The translations under genes and the position numbers were made by a program. The notes beneath the pieces were generated by a model. The model did no database searches. It saw only the letters and a list, made by a program, of their open reading frames with translations, and was not told where the DNA came from. Below, piece by piece: positions 4,308 to 6,528 of a DNA stretch of 6,528 nt. This stretch comes from Terrisporobacter sp. (GTDB lineage Bacteria > Bacillota_A > Clostridia > Peptostreptococcales > Peptostreptococcaceae): contig JARKUZ010000008.1 in NCBI GenBank assembly GCA_029851945.1, forward strand, positions 1 to 6,528. Direction: 5' to 3'. Each line of letters opens with the position of its first letter. The stretch's first letter is position 1.

Positions 4308-6528
4308 ATGAAAAGAAATAAAAGATTAAAATCAATAATGTCATTGATTTTAAGTATATTATTATTATTGCCATCAGTTAGGGTATATGCCACTGATAGT
4401 AAGGCGGAATTTAGTAAGAGCATTCAAGATGAAGTTGATCACTTAAAAAATCAGGAGATAAACGATAATGTTTCTGAAGAAATATTTCAAAATGAAGGTG
4501 TTATAGTTGATGAAGAGACTATGACAAATAGTGAAATTACTGTAGATGGTAAAATAAGTGATGGTAAAGGTAATGTAGGAGAGTTATATGAAAAAGTAGA
4601 TTATGCTGTTCCGTATAGTTATGGTGATTCTAAATTTGAAAGAGAAGAATTACAATTAAAATATGAAAATATTTATAATGAAACAAGATTATTAAATAAG
4701 ACAGAAGATAATTATGAAGTAGCTTTAGCATACAGCGATGGAAGTTATAGTTTTATTGATTCAGCTAATAGTATAGAGGAAGCAAAGGAAAAAGTACTTG
4801 AAGAAGAAAAGAAAAGAATTAATGGAGATACAATACCTGTTATTTTAAATAACAATGGACAAGTTGTATATGCAACTTTTGCAATGGGAAGAATATTAAA
4901 GCATATTAATGGTGCGCCAGATCCTACTTTTAGTAATAATACTTATGTATACACTAGTTCATCATTAGGAAGTGAATATACTTATGTTAATCATGGATAT
5001 GTTGATGATGTTCCAGTAATAGAGGATATTGGTTCTGCGGCAAAAGTACAAATTTCAGGATATACTGGATGGGTTAAGAAAGATGTAAGTTCTTCAGAGT
5101 ATGATTTGGTTATAGTTCCTATAAATCAGGTTTCTAATCCAAGTTATTATATTAATAAGAATGGAGTTTTATATCATTTTATATCTAGTGATTTAACTAA
5201 TAGTTCACAAAAAGGGTATTTAATAAAGTTAGGAGTGGCTCCAAGTTATTTAAAAGAGGGAGTTAAGTATTTAAGTTATGATGGAAATTATTTCTATGAT
5301 GGATCTGATATTTCGTTAGGGTTGACTAATTTGATATCTGATTTAAGAAATAATGTTAAAAATAATTCTATAAATAAAAATGAACCTTATCATACTTATT
5401 TTAACTATTTACCTTTTAGAAGTACAACTACATATACGGCTGAAGATTTAAATAAATTTATATCGGCAAATACAGATTCTAGTAGTAAATTAATAAATAC
5501 TGGACAGTATTTTATTAATGCTCAAGAAAAATATGGAGTTAATGCACTTTTAGCATTAGGGATAGCAATAAATGAATCAGGATGGGGTAAATCAACTATA
5601 GCACAAACTAAAAATAATCTTTTTGGAATGAATGCGGTCGACTCAAGCCCAGGTGAATCTGCTAATTATTATAAGAGTGTTGAACTTTGTATAAATGAAT
5701 TTGCAAAATATTATATATCAAGGGGATATGCAGATCCTGCTGACTGGAGATATTATGGTGGATTCTTAGGAAATAAGATAAATGGAGCAAATGTAAAATA
5801 TGCATCAGATCCATTCTGGGGAGAAAAGGCCTCTGCTCATGCCTTTACAGCTGATTTATATTTATCTAATAATAATGTTACTAATTTAAATGATTATGAT
5901 GCATTAACAGTTATTAAATATATAGGTGAAAACTCTGTAATAGATAAAAATAAAAAATTACTTTACAATATATCTACTAGTATAAATAGTGCTACTGCTT
6001 GTATAAACTCTGTATCTGTTGTAACTGATAAGAATGTTAAACTTATTGATGGTAAGTATTATTTAGAAATTTACCCTGATAGAACTAGTTATATTGGGAA
6101 TGGAGGATCTGATAATAAGTTCCAAGGTGAATATAGCTTTAATGATAAGGCGTATGTAGAAAATAAAAATATTGTATTTATAAATGCTAGCAAAACAGAT
6201 ATTTTACCTATAGATCCAAGTAGTGCGAACTCATGGAAAGAGTATAATGGCAATAAGTATTATTATGATAAAAATGGAGTTCTTACAAGAGGTTGGAAGC
6301 TTATAGAAGGTTACTGGTATTATTTTGATACAAATACTGCAGCTATGAAAAGGGGCTGGTTATCATATAATGGACAATGGTATTATTTAAATCAAGATGG
6401 AAAGATGCAAACAGGCTGGCAAGGGATAGAAGGGACATGGTATTATTTTCTTTCTAGTGGTGAAGCAAAAACAGGTTGGCTAAATGAAAATGGAAAATGG
6501 TATTATTTTAACTCGGATTGTAAGATGC
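4308..6528 (+). CDS. Secreted choline-binding endo-beta-N-acetylglucosaminidase, GH73 (3' end outside window)
   Basis: AGGGGG (4295-4300) lies 7 bases before the ATG, and the frame stays open for 740 codons to the right edge. Residues 1-28 are a signal peptide (MKRNKR, leucine-rich core, VYA|TD). Residues 29-110 are acidic and low in complexity. About 215-262 may be an SH3-like fold (ending GYTGWVKK), which is uncertain. About 395-520 is a GH73 glucosaminidase domain: AQEKYGVN, then ALGIAINESGWGKS with the likely catalytic Glu423, then NNLFGMNA, and WGEKASAHAFTADLYLS at the end. GH73 enzymes cut the glycan strand after N-acetylglucosamine. Residues 521-641 match nothing I recognise. From 642 choline-binding repeats begin and continue past the edge. 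It resembles pneumococcal LytB in activity and choline binding, but the repeats sit C-terminal instead of N-terminal. It is probably co-transcribed with the amidase 17 bases upstream, giving two cell wall cutters with different bonds. Confidence 0.92.
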   Translation, partial: MKRNKRLKSIMSLILSILLLLPSVRVYATDSKAEFSKSIQDEVDHLKNQEINDNVSEEIFQNEGVIVDEETMTNSEITVDGKISDGKGNVGELYEKVDYAVPYSYGDSKFEREELQLKYENIYNETRLLNKTEDNYEVALAYSDGSYSFIDSANSIEEAKEKVLEEEKKRINGDTIPVILNNNGQVVYATFAMGRILKHINGAPDPTFSNNTYVYTSSSLGSEYTYVNHGYVDDVPVIEDIGSAAKVQISGYTGWVKKDVSSSEYDLVIVPINQVSNPSYYINKNGVLYHFISSDLTNSSQKGYLIKLGVAPSYLKEGVKYLSYDGNYFYDGSDISLGLTNLISDLRNNVKNNSINKNEPYHTYFNYLPFRSTTTYTAEDLNKFISANTDSSSKLINTGQYFINAQEKYGVNALLALGIAINESGWGKSTIAQTKNNLFGMNAVDSSPGESANYYKSVELCINEFAKYYISRGYADPADWRYYGGFLGNKINGANVKYASDPFWGEKASAHAFTADLYLSNNNVTNLNDYDALTVIKYIGENSVIDKNKKLLYNISTSINSATACINSVSVVTDKNVKLIDGKYYLEIYPDRTSYIGNGGSDNKFQGEYSFNDKAYVENKNIVFINASKTDILPIDPSSANSWKEYNGNKYYYDKNGVLTRGWKLIEGYWYYFDTNTAAMKRGWLSYNGQWYYLNQDGKMQTGWQGIEGTWYYFLSSGEAKTGWLNENGKWYYFNSDCKM
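6231..6528 (+). repeat. Choline-binding repeats of the glucosaminidase (continue beyond window)
   Basis: One degenerate unit (SWKEYNGNKYYY, residues 642-661) is followed by GWKLIEGYWYYF (662-682, 21 residues), GWLSYNGQWYYL (683-702), GWQGIEGTWYYF (703-722) and an incomplete unit beginning GWLNENGKWYYF (723-740). They are of the same CW_1 type as those of the amidase. The number of further units cannot be told from this window. Confidence 0.93.

Noticed and set aside
2494..6528. Phage lysis cassette
   Set aside because: Both enzymes have Sec signal peptides, no holin or structural phage genes are visible, and the neighbours are cell envelope genes.

Overview
The window looks like Clostridium sensu stricto chromosome, probably a solventogenic or butyric group species. 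It is very AT-rich, codons are strongly biased to A/T endings (TTA, ATA, AGA), ribosome sites are strong AGGAGG-type, and every recognisable protein is of a Firmicute type. All four genes lie on the + strand. The species itself cannot be fixed from the sequence.

Layout: (1) bases 1-422 hold the 3' end of an EamA/DMT permease that reads like LicB, the choline permease. (2) Bases 423-687 hold an AT-rich spacer with a good extended -10 promoter and an overlapping inverted repeat. (3) Bases 688-2163 encode a complete Wzx-family flippase that resembles pneumococcal TacF, the flippase for choline-bearing teichoic acid units; a clear intrinsic terminator follows at 2170-2211. (4) Bases 2212-2493 are non-coding and hold little besides short AT palindromes and a strong ribosome site. 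(5) Bases 2494-4290 encode a secreted N-acetylmuramoyl-L-alanine amidase (Amidase_3 type) carrying sixteen 20-residue choline-binding repeats ahead of the catalytic domain. (6) From 4308 to beyond the right edge runs a secreted glycoside hydrolase family 73 glucosaminidase, LytB-like in activity, with choline-binding repeats at its C-terminal end. Its stop codon lies outside the window, so it is easily missed by a search for closed reading frames.

The genes make sense together. LicB would import choline and TacF would export teichoic acid precursors carrying phosphocholine. The two secreted hydrolases carry the repeats that dock on phosphocholine, and they cut complementary bonds in peptidoglycan (amide and glycan). 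The window therefore reads as a clostridial counterpart of the pneumococcal choline-teichoic-acid and choline-binding-protein system, with the supply side and the user side next to each other. This is inferred from family resemblance recalled from memory, not from a computed search. The most distinctive sequence details are a three-repeat superperiod in the amidase binding domain and a seven-G run directly after its zinc-binding DPGHN motif.
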